Shown in pieces: positions 1 to 7,654 of a stretch of DNA of 9,647 nt (positions are counted from its first letter, which is position 1; every line of letters starts with the position of its first letter). This DNA is from Prevotellaceae bacterium UBA5903. GTDB taxonomy: Bacteria > Bacteroidota > Bacteroidia > Bacteroidales > Bacteroidaceae. The DNA is taken from contig DJEH01000085.1 of NCBI GenBank assembly GCA_002431845.1, positions 9,190 through 18,836 on the forward strand. Direction: 5' to 3'. A program made the translations under genes and the position numbers. Below the pieces are notes generated by a model. It worked only from the letters and a program-made list of their open reading frames with translations. It was not told where the DNA came from and ran no database searches.

Positions 1-108
1 GAAGACCACGTGTTTCCCACAGCCACTCACCTTTTTATCACCGTTCCTGGACAGCCTACAGCATTTGCCGAGGCAGTAAAGATTGTGGCATCGTATATGC
101 CTACTTAA
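1..108 (+). CDS. C-terminal end of an unidentified protein (5' end outside window)
   Basis: Reading frame 1 is open from the first base to a TAA at 106-108 and gives 35 residues ending in ASYMPT. The piece has normal protein composition (a hydrophobic LFITV strand, then an AFAEAVKIVASY helix), so it is probably a real C-terminus. I do not recognise the family. It lies on the same strand as the efflux operon and ends about 175 bases before the adaptor start. A regulator gene often precedes RND operons, but nothing in this fragment shows that it is one. The last codons contain one copy of the TAAGTAGG word (reverse strand, 100-107) that recurs around the operon. Confidence 0.5.
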   Translation, partial: EDHVFPTATHLFITVPGQPTAFAEAVKIVASYMPT

Positions 109-185
109 CAGGCAATAGCGTGGAGTGGCAAACCAGAGGAGTAAAATATAGAAGCTAAAATCCTGTTGTAGATAATTGCTCGTTA

Positions 186-223
186 TAAGTAGGTATTTAA
201 AATTAATTTTGAACACCTACTTA
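186..223. repeat. 9-bp inverted repeat around the efflux promoter, possible operator
   Basis: TAAGTAGGT (186-194) and ACCTACTTA (215-223) are perfect reverse complements separated by 20 bases. The intervening 20 bases contain the candidate -7 box of the efflux operon. A dyad of this size placed over a promoter is the usual shape of a repressor operator, and RND pumps are commonly repressed this way, for example by TetR-type proteins. No candidate regulator gene is visible in the window. The operator role is inferred; the repeat itself is seen directly. Confidence 0.5.
204..211 (+). promoter_or_regulatory. Candidate Bacteroidales -7 box (TAATTTTG) for the efflux operon
   Basis: TAATTTTG matches the TAnnTTTG consensus of the Bacteroidales primary sigma factor. 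It lies about 70 bases before the adaptor start, which is typical for the group. I see no good TTTG -33 element at 19-21 bases upstream; the nearest TTG (176-178) is 25 bases away, so the match is incomplete. The rest of 109-283 shows no gene. Confidence 0.4.
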
Positions 224-283
224 ACAGAGCTTTTTAGCACAAACACACATAAACTAATAGAATATATGTATAGAAATAAAAAG

Positions 284-1315
284 ATGCGTCGCCTTTATAT
301 TGCTTTAGCTTGCTGCTTAGTATTGTTTGCAGCTTGTGGTAACAAGACTACTCAAAAGCCTGAGAACCTGCAACCTTGCAAAACGAAAGTAGCTCGAAAA
401 AGTAATCTTGATAATCAATGGTACTATGTGGGCGAAGTAGAAGCTAAAACCTCTACTTCGGTGGGTTTTAGGGTGCCTGGTACCATAATGAGAGTGTACG
501 TAAACGAAGGCGACTATGTGAGCAAAGGGCAATTGTTGGCCGAACTCGGCCCGCAGGACATGCAAAATAGTTACGACATAGCACGTGCCACACTCAACCA
601 AGCAGAAGATGCTATGCGACGCGTTAATATTATGCATAACGAGCAGAGTATTCCCGAAATAAAGTATGTGGAAGTACAAACCAAGTTAGAACAAGCACGT
701 AGCGTATTTGCTGCAGCAAAAAAACGACTTGCCGACACAAAACTCTATGCTCCGGTGGCAGGCGTGATAGGCAAACGCAGCATTGAGGTGGGCGAAAATT
801 ATGGCATGCTACTCTCGGCATTTACTATTTTCGATTTGAGCCAGGTGATGGTTAAAATACCTATTCCCGAACGTGAAATATCTAAGATAAAGAAGGGCGA
901 CGAGGCAAGCATTTGCGTGCTTGCATTGGGCGACTCGGTACGCTTTAAGGCCCATGTAGACAAAATTAGCGTGATGGGCGACCGCTTGACCCATAGCTAC
1001 GAAGTGAGGCTCAGCGTAAACAACCGGCAGGGACAACTCATGCCAGGCATGGTGTGTAATGTACAGCTTTGGCCAAAATCTACCAGTGGCATAAAAGGCT
1101 TTGTGCTACCAGTTAATGCCGTTAAAGCCAATGCTGCTAATGAGCACTATGTGTGGGTTGTAGATGGAGGAAAGGCATGCCGACGCCGAGTGGATATTGG
1201 TATGTATTCAAAGGATGGCATCGTTATTTACGATGGCATTAACGATGGCGACCACGTGATAGTGGAGGGACAAAATAAGGTTAGTGAAGGACAAAAGATA
1301 AAGGAAATTCTATGA
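284..1315 (+). CDS. RND efflux periplasmic adaptor (membrane fusion protein), lipoprotein
   Basis: HlyD/AcrA-type adaptor that joins the inner-membrane RND pump to the outer-membrane channel. The frame is open from 176, but I choose the ATG at 284 (343 residues) because it gives a clean lipoprotein signal: MRRLYI, a hydrophobic run, then FAAC-G with the lipidated cysteine at residue 18. An ATG at 266 is the alternative and only adds six polar residues. After the signal comes the barrel-sandwich (lipoyl-like) half-motif with VGFRVPGTI and VNEGDYVSKGQLL, a short helical hairpin rich in Q, A and E, the second lipoyl half (LYAPVAGVIGKRSIEVGE), a beta-barrel domain and a C-terminal membrane-proximal domain (residues VLPVNAV onward). 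Length is normal for Bacteroidota adaptors. Its stop overlaps the pump start in ATGA, so translation is probably coupled. Substrate cannot be told from sequence. Confidence 0.9.
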   Translation: MRRLYIALACCLVLFAACGNKTTQKPENLQPCKTKVARKSNLDNQWYYVGEVEAKTSTSVGFRVPGTIMRVYVNEGDYVSKGQLLAELGPQDMQNSYDIARATLNQAEDAMRRVNIMHNEQSIPEIKYVEVQTKLEQARSVFAAAKKRLADTKLYAPVAGVIGKRSIEVGENYGMLLSAFTIFDLSQVMVKIPIPEREISKIKKGDEASICVLALGDSVRFKAHVDKISVMGDRLTHSYEVRLSVNNRQGQLMPGMVCNVQLWPKSTSGIKGFVLPVNAVKANAANEHYVWVVDGGKACRRRVDIGMYSKDGIVIYDGINDGDHVIVEGQNKVSEGQKIKEIL

Positions 1316-4300
1316 AACTACCCAATTTTACACGTGCCACGATGCACAACTACCGGTTGGTAGTTTTCTTTTTAATCCTACTCATCATAGCAGGAGCTAC
1401 CTCGTTATGGAGGATGCCAAAACAGGAATTTCCCGAGTTTAGTATGCCCATTGCCATGATTGTAGCGGTGTATCCAGGTGCATCGAGCGAGGATGTAGAG
1501 AAGCAGGTGACTAATAGACTTGAGGATTATCTGTTCAGTTTTAGCGAGGTGAGCGCTAAGAATACGCGTTCTAACACCACAGATGGTTTGTGCACTTTTA
1601 TCATCACGCTCAATGACAAAGGGGCTAAGAACCCCGAAATAACATGGGGACGCATACGCGATGGCTTGCCATTACTGCAAAAAACACTTTTGCCACCTGG
1701 CTGCTTGGGAGTAGCATTGCTCGATAATTTTGGTAGTGCTGCTGCCGAACTCATAGTGCTCGATAGCAAGGATAAAAGCTATCGTGAACTCGACGAAATG
1801 GCCAGCCAACTTAAAGAGAACTTGCAAGGAGTAGACAATATTTGTAATCTGCGCAAGCAAGGTGTGCTACACGAGCAAATAAGTATTTACCTTGACAAGG
1901 AGCGTATGGTAAGATTTGGTGTAAGCCGTACCATGATTACCGCCATGCTTGCTATGCAAAATATCACAACGGGTGGGGCACACATTGGCAACGATGATAC
2001 CGATATGCCCATTTACGTGTCGGCCGACAATCAGACGGAGCGCGAAATAGCTAACCAAATCATTCTGAATGAACCTGTAAGCGGAAAGATTGTGCGACTG
2101 AAAGATGTAGCACGGGTTGTAAGAGAGTATCCTGATGTGGTAAACTATATAAGCAACAATGGCGAAAAGGCTGTTTTGCTGAGCCTTGAAATGCAAGAGG
2201 GAGGCGATATAGTAGCTTTTGGACGTGATGTGGATAAGCGTGTTGAGGCATTTCAGAGCACTCTGCCCAAGAGCGTGCACCTTACGCATATAGCCAACCA
2301 ACCGCAAGTGGTGCGCAACTCCATCGTAAGCTTCCTTGGCGATTTGGTAGAAGCAATACTTATTGTTGTGCTGGTTATGATGGTGCTGTTTCCTATGCGT
2401 TCGGCAATGGTGGCAGGTATTTCTATTCCCATAACCATCATCATAACCTTTGGGCTGATGGCTGCATTTGGCATACCACTCAATAACGTAACGCTTGCAG
2501 CACTCATAGTGGCGCTCGGAATGGTGGTGGACGACTCTATCATTATTATTGATGCACATCAAGAGTTGTTGCAACAGGGGCATTCAAGTTGGTTCGCATC
2601 TGTGTTTAGTGCGCACAACTTCTTTCCATCTATTAGCATTGCTACAATGAGCATCTGCTTGGTGTTTTTGCCTTCGGTTATATTCATGCCAGAGATGCTT
2701 GCCAACTTTTTCCGTGTGTTCACATTTACTATGATTAGTGCATTGCTCACCTCGCTCTTTGTGGCTATGATATTTGTACCATTGCTCAATCACAAATTGT
2801 TGGGCAAGTCGGCATCACAGGGTGCACATGTTAAAGAATCACGTCTTTTGGCTCCTATTGAACGTGGCTACGAACGACTGCTGAAAGTGTGCTTTGCTCA
2901 CCCTTATAGCATTATTGTGGGCAGTGTGTTGCTTGTGGTAGCTGGTGCATGGCTGTTTGGACAAATACCTAAAAAAATGATTCCTAACGCCGACCGCGAC
3001 CAGTTTGTGGTAGAAATCTACACCCCGAATGGAACGAGCATTGACCGTACTGCTGCCATTACCGATAGTGTGGCTATGGTGATGAAGCAAGACAAGAGAG
3101 TGGAAAATGTAACAGAATTTGTGGGGCAACTCATGCCACGTTTCATGGTGTCGGCTCCTATAGCAATGGGTGGCAAACGCTTTGCGCAGATTGTGGTACG
3201 TAGCAAGGGCAATAAAGAAACGCTCGACTTGATACGCGACTATACTGGCCATTTTGAGGCGCGTTGGCCCGACACTTACGTGCGTATGTTTCAACTTTCG
3301 TATGCTATGGGAGGGGGCATGAGCTTTACGTTTGAGGGCGACGACTTTGTACACCTACATCAGATGGCAGACTCTGTAAAACAATTTATGCGCACTCAAA
3401 AAGGCCTTATTTGGATACACGATGGCTTTGGTGAGATGCAACCAGTGATGGACGTAAGGTTAGATCCCATTAGTGCGGCACAACTTGGCGTTACACGTCT
3501 GTCGGTAGCATCGAGCCTTGCCATGAAATATGGTGGCATGAAGTCGGGCAGTGTGTGGGAAGATGACTATGAAATGCCAGTGATGATGTATGCCGACAGT
3601 CGCGATGAACGTCGTGATATGAGCAAAATTGGCGATGAATACGTGGGTACTACCTTTGGTGGTAATGCTCCTTTGCGTCAGATTGCTCATATCAAACCCA
3701 CATGGTGCGAGAATACCATAGAACACCGCCAAGGACGACGTGTAGTGACGGTACAAGCCGATGTTGTGCCTGGTTATAGCAGTGCCAAGGCTACCAAACA
3801 AATTGAGAACTATATTAAAAAACAACTTGCACCACACATGCCACAAGATGTGCGCTATCGCAAGTCGGGTATGGCCGAGCTTAATGAATATATAGGCGAA
3901 CCATTGGCCACGAGTTTTATTATTAGTTTGAGCATCATTCTGCTTATTATGGTACTCAACTTTCGCAAGTTTCGTTTGTCTGCACTTGCTATGTGTGGCA
4001 CACTTTTGGCATTGCCAGGTGCTGCGGTCGGACTATGGTTGTCGGGGTGTGACTTTGGCATGACTTCGATGCTTGGCGTATTCTCATTGCTGGGCATTGT
4101 AATGCGAAACTCCGTAATTATGTTTGACTACGCCGAGGAACTTCGTGCCAAAGGCTATAGTGTTCGTCATGCAGCAATGGAGGCTGGTCGCCGACGAATG
4201 AAACCTATTGTGCTTACTTCTGCTACAACAGCAGTGGGCATGTTGCCCTTAATGCTATCTGATAGTACACTATGGCCCTCTATGGGGTGGATAATATGTT

Positions 4301-4413
4301 TTGGCACACTGATGGCTACTATCTTAGTGGTAACGGTAATGCCATGTGCCTATTGGAAACTCTTGGATAACAAAAAACGTGCGAAACGCTATGAGGCACA
4401 ATGTGTAGGCTAA
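1312..4413 (+). CDS. RND efflux pump, inner-membrane permease (AcrB/HAE family)
   Basis: Proton-driven exporter of 1033 residues, the normal length for AcrB-type pumps. TM1 is near residues 14-33 and is followed by the porter-domain signature PGASSEDVEKQVT. TM2 starts near 341. TM4 carries GMVVDDSIIIID, with the proton-relay aspartates at D407 and D408, the same numbers as in E. coli AcrB. TM7 lies near 531-551 and TM8 near 863-884. The TM10 motif reads GIVMRNSVIMFDYAEE; by alignment R932 sits where AcrB has its essential K940. The second porter half (about 553-860) is complete and I see no frameshift. The gene starts inside the adaptor stop codon (ATGA) and is followed 48 bases later by the outer-membrane factor. 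Drug versus other hydrophobic substrate is not decidable; the heavy-metal (CusA) subfamily looks less likely because its methionine-rich features are not evident. Confidence 0.95.
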   Translation: MKLPNFTRATMHNYRLVVFFLILLIIAGATSLWRMPKQEFPEFSMPIAMIVAVYPGASSEDVEKQVTNRLEDYLFSFSEVSAKNTRSNTTDGLCTFIITLNDKGAKNPEITWGRIRDGLPLLQKTLLPPGCLGVALLDNFGSAAAELIVLDSKDKSYRELDEMASQLKENLQGVDNICNLRKQGVLHEQISIYLDKERMVRFGVSRTMITAMLAMQNITTGGAHIGNDDTDMPIYVSADNQTEREIANQIILNEPVSGKIVRLKDVARVVREYPDVVNYISNNGEKAVLLSLEMQEGGDIVAFGRDVDKRVEAFQSTLPKSVHLTHIANQPQVVRNSIVSFLGDLVEAILIVVLVMMVLFPMRSAMVAGISIPITIIITFGLMAAFGIPLNNVTLAALIVALGMVVDDSIIIIDAHQELLQQGHSSWFASVFSAHNFFPSISIATMSICLVFLPSVIFMPEMLANFFRVFTFTMISALLTSLFVAMIFVPLLNHKLLGKSASQGAHVKESRLLAPIERGYERLLKVCFAHPYSIIVGSVLLVVAGAWLFGQIPKKMIPNADRDQFVVEIYTPNGTSIDRTAAITDSVAMVMKQDKRVENVTEFVGQLMPRFMVSAPIAMGGKRFAQIVVRSKGNKETLDLIRDYTGHFEARWPDTYVRMFQLSYAMGGGMSFTFEGDDFVHLHQMADSVKQFMRTQKGLIWIHDGFGEMQPVMDVRLDPISAAQLGVTRLSVASSLAMKYGGMKSGSVWEDDYEMPVMMYADSRDERRDMSKIGDEYVGTTFGGNAPLRQIAHIKPTWCENTIEHRQGRRVVTVQADVVPGYSSAKATKQIENYIKKQLAPHMPQDVRYRKSGMAELNEYIGEPLATSFIISLSIILLIMVLNFRKFRLSALAMCGTLLALPGAAVGLWLSGCDFGMTSMLGVFSLLGIVMRNSVIMFDYAEELRAKGYSVRHAAMEAGRRRMKPIVLTSATTAVGMLPLMLSDSTLWPSMGWIICFGTLMATILVVTVMPCAYWKLLDNKKRAKRYEAQCVG

Positions 4414-4461
4414 TAGGTGTGCACATTGCCAAATGTTAAGCTAAAATAAAAATATACAATT

Positions 4462-5841
4462 ATGAGAAAATTGTCTTGCCTATTTTGGGGGATGCTACTT
4501 GCCATGGTTGCCTATGGCCAAAATGTTGTAGCGCAAGAGCAGATAAAGCATGACCAAACTGTTTATACCCTACAAGAGGCCATAACTGCTGCGTGTAAGA
4601 ATAATGCAGACCTTAATAATAAGCGATTAGATACAGAGTCGATGAAGGCAATGAAGTCCGAACTCTATACACGATATTTTCCGCATGTAAGTGCTTCTGC
4701 TACTTATTTTGAACGCAACCGAGGTTTGGCAGAGGGTTCTTCTTGGCTCGACAACTTGTTTGCTCTGATAAATATTGATGATGGCTCTTCAATTAAAGGT
4801 GTGCAGATACTTAAACGTGGCTTTATGGGGGGTGTTACAGCTATACAACCCATATATACGGGTGGAAGGCTCACTGCAGCTAATAAACTTGCTGAGTTGG
4901 GAATAGATGCTACTAAGGAGATGACTGCAGTTAAGCAGGACGAACTCATACAAGAGGTAGAGAGCTATTTTTGGCAACTTGTGCAGTTGTACGAGACAGA
5001 GCGATCGTTACAGACCATGGATTCATTGGTACAATATGCAGCTCATGATGCATCACTTGCTCTGAAGGCAGGATTAGTTACAACGAGCGATCGCATGCAG
5101 GTTGATATACATGCATCAAAATTGCAGGGGGTGCATCTGCAAGTGAGCAATGGCAAGGATTTATGCAAAGAGTATTTGGCCTATTTGTTAGGAACTGAAC
5201 GTGTGGATAGCATCGTGTGGGAGGACATTTATCAACGACAAAAGCCCGACGCATATTTTACAGACCCACATGCAGCTATGATAGGACGGCACGAAACAAA
5301 CTTGCTTCAGATGCAACTTTCGTCGGCACAACTTAAGCGTAAACTTGTAAAGGGCAATATGCTACCTGTGGTGGGAGTAGGTTTTGCATTTAACTACCAT
5401 TACTTTTTTGCAAAGAACGACTATGGCGTATATCACAATTTTTTTGACCATAGGCCAACTGCTTGGGTTGCGGGGCTGAATGTAAGTATTCCTATATCTG
5501 GATGGTGGACAGGTAAACATGCTTTACGCCGTGCAGATGTGCAAATAGCTAAGGCACAGAACGAATTGGATGATAAAAAGCGCAAAATGATGGTGCAGAT
5601 TTCGCTTAAGTGGAAAACGTTGAACGAAAAGTACAAACAAATTGACATTGCACTAAAGCAGTTGCAGCAGTCGGCTCAGAACCAACGTCAGCAGGCAAGT
5701 GCCTACCGTAGCGGTTCTATTAGCATGACAAACCGCTTGCAAGCCGATGCTCTTTATGAGGAAGCACGCACGCATTATATAGATGCTTGTATTAAATACA
5801 AACTCGCAGTAACAGATTATCTGCATGTGACGGGTAGATAA
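4462..5841 (+). CDS. TolC-family outer-membrane efflux channel
   Basis: Outer-membrane factor completing the tripartite pump: 459 residues, within the usual 430-480 of the family. The N-terminus is a Sec signal (MRKLSCLFWGMLLAMVAYG, probable cleavage just before or after QNVVAQ). There is no lipobox, so unlike the adaptor it is not predicted to be a lipoprotein. The mature part begins with the TolC-type repeat YTLQEAITAACKNNADLNNKRLD and has two structural halves with long heptad-like helices (around residues 140-225 and 365-450). The second half contains SIPISGWWTGKHALRRADVQIAKAQNEL, split here only by reading order, a typical OEP-repeat stretch. The gene lies 48 bases after the pump with no promoter in the gap, so it should be in the same transcript. 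TM strands at the two half-junctions (VSASATYF and VVGVGFAFNYHY) fit the beta-barrel. Confidence 0.92.
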   Translation: MRKLSCLFWGMLLAMVAYGQNVVAQEQIKHDQTVYTLQEAITAACKNNADLNNKRLDTESMKAMKSELYTRYFPHVSASATYFERNRGLAEGSSWLDNLFALINIDDGSSIKGVQILKRGFMGGVTAIQPIYTGGRLTAANKLAELGIDATKEMTAVKQDELIQEVESYFWQLVQLYETERSLQTMDSLVQYAAHDASLALKAGLVTTSDRMQVDIHASKLQGVHLQVSNGKDLCKEYLAYLLGTERVDSIVWEDIYQRQKPDAYFTDPHAAMIGRHETNLLQMQLSSAQLKRKLVKGNMLPVVGVGFAFNYHYFFAKNDYGVYHNFFDHRPTAWVAGLNVSIPISGWWTGKHALRRADVQIAKAQNELDDKKRKMMVQISLKWKTLNEKYKQIDIALKQLQQSAQNQRQQASAYRSGSISMTNRLQADALYEEARTHYIDACIKYKLAVTDYLHVTGR

Positions 5842-5856
5842 GAAGTCGTAAGTAGG

Positions 5857-5912
5857 AACTTAAAATTCATATATGAGTCCACTCCACAAAGTCACATATT
5901 GAGTTTTAAATT
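5857..5912 (+). terminator. AT-rich inverted repeat after the efflux operon, possible terminator
   Basis: The arm beginning AACTTAAAATTCA (5857 on) and the arm ending TGAGTTTTAAATT (to 5912) are imperfect reverse complements over about 17 bases, with two substitutions and a single-base offset, around a loop of about 20 bases. A T-rich run follows from 5920 (GTTTTTATTTTG). It begins 16 bases after the stop of the outer-membrane factor, where an operon terminator is expected. The stem has almost no G/C, so it would be a weak intrinsic terminator; it could equally be a repeat or a binding site. Confidence 0.3.
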
Positions 5913-5927
5913 AAAGCATGTTTTTAT

Positions 5928-5960
5928 TTTGTCATACGATATTGCCTATATGCATCTTTG
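5928..5960 (+). promoter_or_regulatory. Promoter-like pair TTTG-N21-CATCTTTG with no gene downstream
   Basis: TTTG (5928-5931) and CATCTTTG (5953-5960) are spaced by 21 bases, inside the 19-21 range of Bacteroidales promoters. The -7 box has one mismatch (C for the first T). A transcript from about 5967 would run into the large palindrome at 6068-6179 and meets no open reading frame before the recombinase at 6434. It could drive a small RNA, a long recombinase leader, or nothing. Confidence 0.22.
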
Positions 5961-6067
5961 TAAAGATACACCATACGATGTAATAACAGAAAAGCAGTCA
6001 TTAAGTTCTAAAATAAAAATATTTTTTGGAAGAAGCATTTTTAAAAAGTGAACTCATAACTAAATTT

Positions 6068-6179
6068 AAGTTTTGAATTTGGCATAAATGGTTGAAAACC
6101 ATAAAGCTCGTAGCCTAAGAATTTGTTCTGGGTTACGAGCTTTATGGTTTTCAGCCATTTATACTTAAATCCGAAACTT
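6068..6179. repeat. ~110-bp imperfect palindrome, probable dispersed palindromic element
   Basis: The left arm (6068-6115) and right arm (6131-6179) are reverse complements over about 48 bases with a few substitutions and one single-base indel, around a 15-base centre. The inner part is the best matched: ACCATAAAGCTCGTA on the left pairs exactly with TACGAGCTTTATGGT on the right. Each arm also folds on itself (left: ATGGTT-GAA-AACCAT; right: ATGGTT-TTC-AGCCAT), so extruded DNA or RNA could be branched. It encodes no protein and is far larger than an ordinary terminator, which suggests a small palindromic repeat or miniature element carried in many copies, though only one copy is in this window. 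Being symmetric, it could also block transcription from both sides. Confidence 0.7.
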
Positions 6180-6230
6180 GACTAATTTAATTTTGAATAT
6201 CAACTTATATATGAGCTATTAGAAATGTAT

Positions 6231-6376
6231 TATGTAAAGTCCCGTAGTGACGGCATAAAGTAGGATAGAGGCTTGCCCCTATCTAAAAAGTTCATATCCA
6301 TTTTCTATAGATTACTCACCTCTCCCCTTGAGGGGAGAAACTAAAGCAAGCCGAAGAGCTTGCAGAGGAGTGGGGA
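6231..6376. repeat. Cluster of GC-richer hairpins, repeat-like
   Basis: Three hairpins lie close together. GATAGAGGC-TT-GCCCCTATC (6264-6283) pairs 8 of 9 positions. TCTCCCC-TTGA-GGGGAGA (6321-6338) is a perfect 7-bp stem. GCAAGC-CGAAGA-GCTTGC (6346-6363) is a perfect 6-bp stem. The later GGAGTGGGGAG (about 6366-6376) could also pair with the CTCCCC block, giving alternative folds. Base composition is visibly richer in G and C than the flanks. The block is non-coding and resembles intergenic repeats rather than a riboswitch I can name. Confidence 0.45.
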
Positions 6377-6433
6377 GAAGAAATAATCTTATCTTATTAA
6401 GTAGGCATAAACAACCTGTAATAACGAATATCT

Positions 6434-7654
6434 ATGACAATCATAAAATTGAAATTCCGTCCATCATCAGTACCTAAAACAGAGGGAACACTGTATTATC
6501 AAGTGACATACAAACGAAAAGTGAAGTGGATAAACACCCAACTACATATCTATCCTAAAGAGTGGAATGATGAGACTGGTGAACTGATGATAACAGTGCC
6601 AACCAATAGCGTGCGAAAGGCAGAATTGAAGAAAATGCAGTATCAAATGAATTGGGAACTGAAACAATGGGATAAAGTGATTGTAGAAATGGAAAGTAAG
6701 CATAATAATGTAACAATAAAAGAGTTGTGTGATGCTTTCAATAAGATAAAGGCGCAAAAGACCGTTTTTATGTTTCTGCAAGAACAAGTGCTTAAAAAAG
6801 AACAGATGAACCGACAAGGTACAGCTATGACATACTTAAATGCCTACAGACGTTTTAAGGAGTTTCGTAAGGAAATAGATTTAACTTTTGATGAACTTAC
6901 AGCCGACATGATGGAATGTTATGAAGCGTGGCTCATAGACCGACGACTGAAACAGAACAGCATCAGCTGCTATCTGCGCACGCTCTGCACGTTATTATCT
7001 AAAGCCGTAGGTGAGGGACTGACGACCGACAGAAAGCTATTTAATCGTGTGCGCTTGGCGTACGTTAAGACAGCCAAACGTGCCATTAGCGAGAATGAAC
7101 TGAGAGCTATAGCCTCGTTGCAATTGCCCCAAGGCACTATCATAGCCTTTGCTCGCGATATCTTTATGTTTAGTTTCTATATGAGGGGTATGCCGTTTGT
7201 AGATATAGCCTATCTGCGAAAGACAAACTTGAAAAATGGTATGTTGGCTTATAGTCGTAAGAAGACTAATCAGTATCTGACTGTAGAATGGGAAAGGGAA
7301 GCGCAAGAGATAATCAACAGGTATGCACACATAAATCCCGATAACCCCTATCTTCTTCCTATTATACAGAAAGAGGATGGAACAGAGCGTAAGCAGTATC
7401 ACCGTATGTTGGAGAACATTAACTACAACTTGAAGAAAATAGGCGAAAAGGTTGGCCTAAAAATGCCGCTCACCACATACACGGCTCGACATACATGGGC
7501 GAGTATAGCACGTAATATGGATATATCCATTTCTATAATTAGCGAGGGTATGGGACATCGTTCCATCAAAACAACACAAGTATATTTGAACTCTATCGAT
7601 GTGTCGAAAATCAATGAAGCAAACAAGAAAATAATACGAAGAATAAGCAAGTAA
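6434..7654 (+). CDS. Tyrosine recombinase, probable DNA invertase of the adjacent promoter switch
   Basis: Site-specific recombinase of 406 residues with the three-part build common in Bacteroidota: an N-terminal arm-DNA-binding domain (about 5-90, with LYYQVTYKRKVKWINTQLHI), a SAM-like core-binding domain (about 100-195) and the catalytic domain (about 215-400). Catalytic residues visible are R251 (in MRGMPF), K277 (in SRKKT), R352 and H353 (TARHT), H375 (GMGHRS) and the nucleophile Y384 (TTQVYL). The first histidine of the HxxR box is a tyrosine (Y349), a variant I know from Bacteroidota recombinases, so I do not read it as a defect. There is no excisionase, mobilisation gene or phage gene nearby. 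Instead the stop codon abuts a pair of inverted recombination sites, so a local invertase role (like the Tsr recombinases of Bacteroides) is more likely than integration of an element. The ATG at 6434 has no Shine-Dalgarno, as usual in this phylum. Confidence 0.93.
   Translation: MTIIKLKFRPSSVPKTEGTLYYQVTYKRKVKWINTQLHIYPKEWNDETGELMITVPTNSVRKAELKKMQYQMNWELKQWDKVIVEMESKHNNVTIKELCDAFNKIKAQKTVFMFLQEQVLKKEQMNRQGTAMTYLNAYRRFKEFRKEIDLTFDELTADMMECYEAWLIDRRLKQNSISCYLRTLCTLLSKAVGEGLTTDRKLFNRVRLAYVKTAKRAISENELRAIASLQLPQGTIIAFARDIFMFSFYMRGMPFVDIAYLRKTNLKNGMLAYSRKKTNQYLTVEWEREAQEIINRYAHINPDNPYLLPIIQKEDGTERKQYHRMLENINYNLKKIGEKVGLKMPLTTYTARHTWASIARNMDISISIISEGMGHRSIKTTQVYLNSIDVSKINEANKKIIRRISK

Larger units (their letters stand above)
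5842..6433. other. 592-bp gene-free stretch composed of repeats and hairpins
   Basis: No start codon in this stretch opens a frame of useful length on either strand. In order it holds: a TAAGTAGG word right after the efflux stop (5849-5856), an AT-rich inverted repeat (5857-5912), a promoter-like pair (5928-5960), an A/T-rich run (about 6008-6060), a ~110-bp palindrome (6068-6179), a lone TAnnTTTG match, TAATTTTG, at 6188-6195 with no -33 partner, a group of GC-richer hairpins (6231-6376), another TAAGTAGG word (6398-6405), and finally the recombinase start. It separates the efflux operon from the polysaccharide locus and looks like a place where small repeat elements have accumulated. Confidence 0.7.

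Noticed and set aside
1867..2583. A 238-codon open frame on the - strand inside the RND pump gene
   Set aside because: It lies wholly within the pump gene, has poor low-complexity composition rich in H, Y, N and C, and matches no family. It is a shadow of the real + strand frame.
2839..3354. A 171-codon - strand open frame inside the pump gene
   Set aside because: Same reason: full overlap with a well-supported gene and an unnatural H- and S-rich composition.
6231..6376. tRNA or known riboswitch in the hairpin cluster
   Set aside because: No cloverleaf with T-loop and anticodon arms, and no riboswitch consensus that I recognise.
6434..7654. Recombinase as integrase of an integrative conjugative element or prophage
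   Set aside because: No relaxase, Tra, phage or tRNA-attachment features are present in the window, and the adjacent sites are an inverted pair. It cannot be fully excluded beyond the window.
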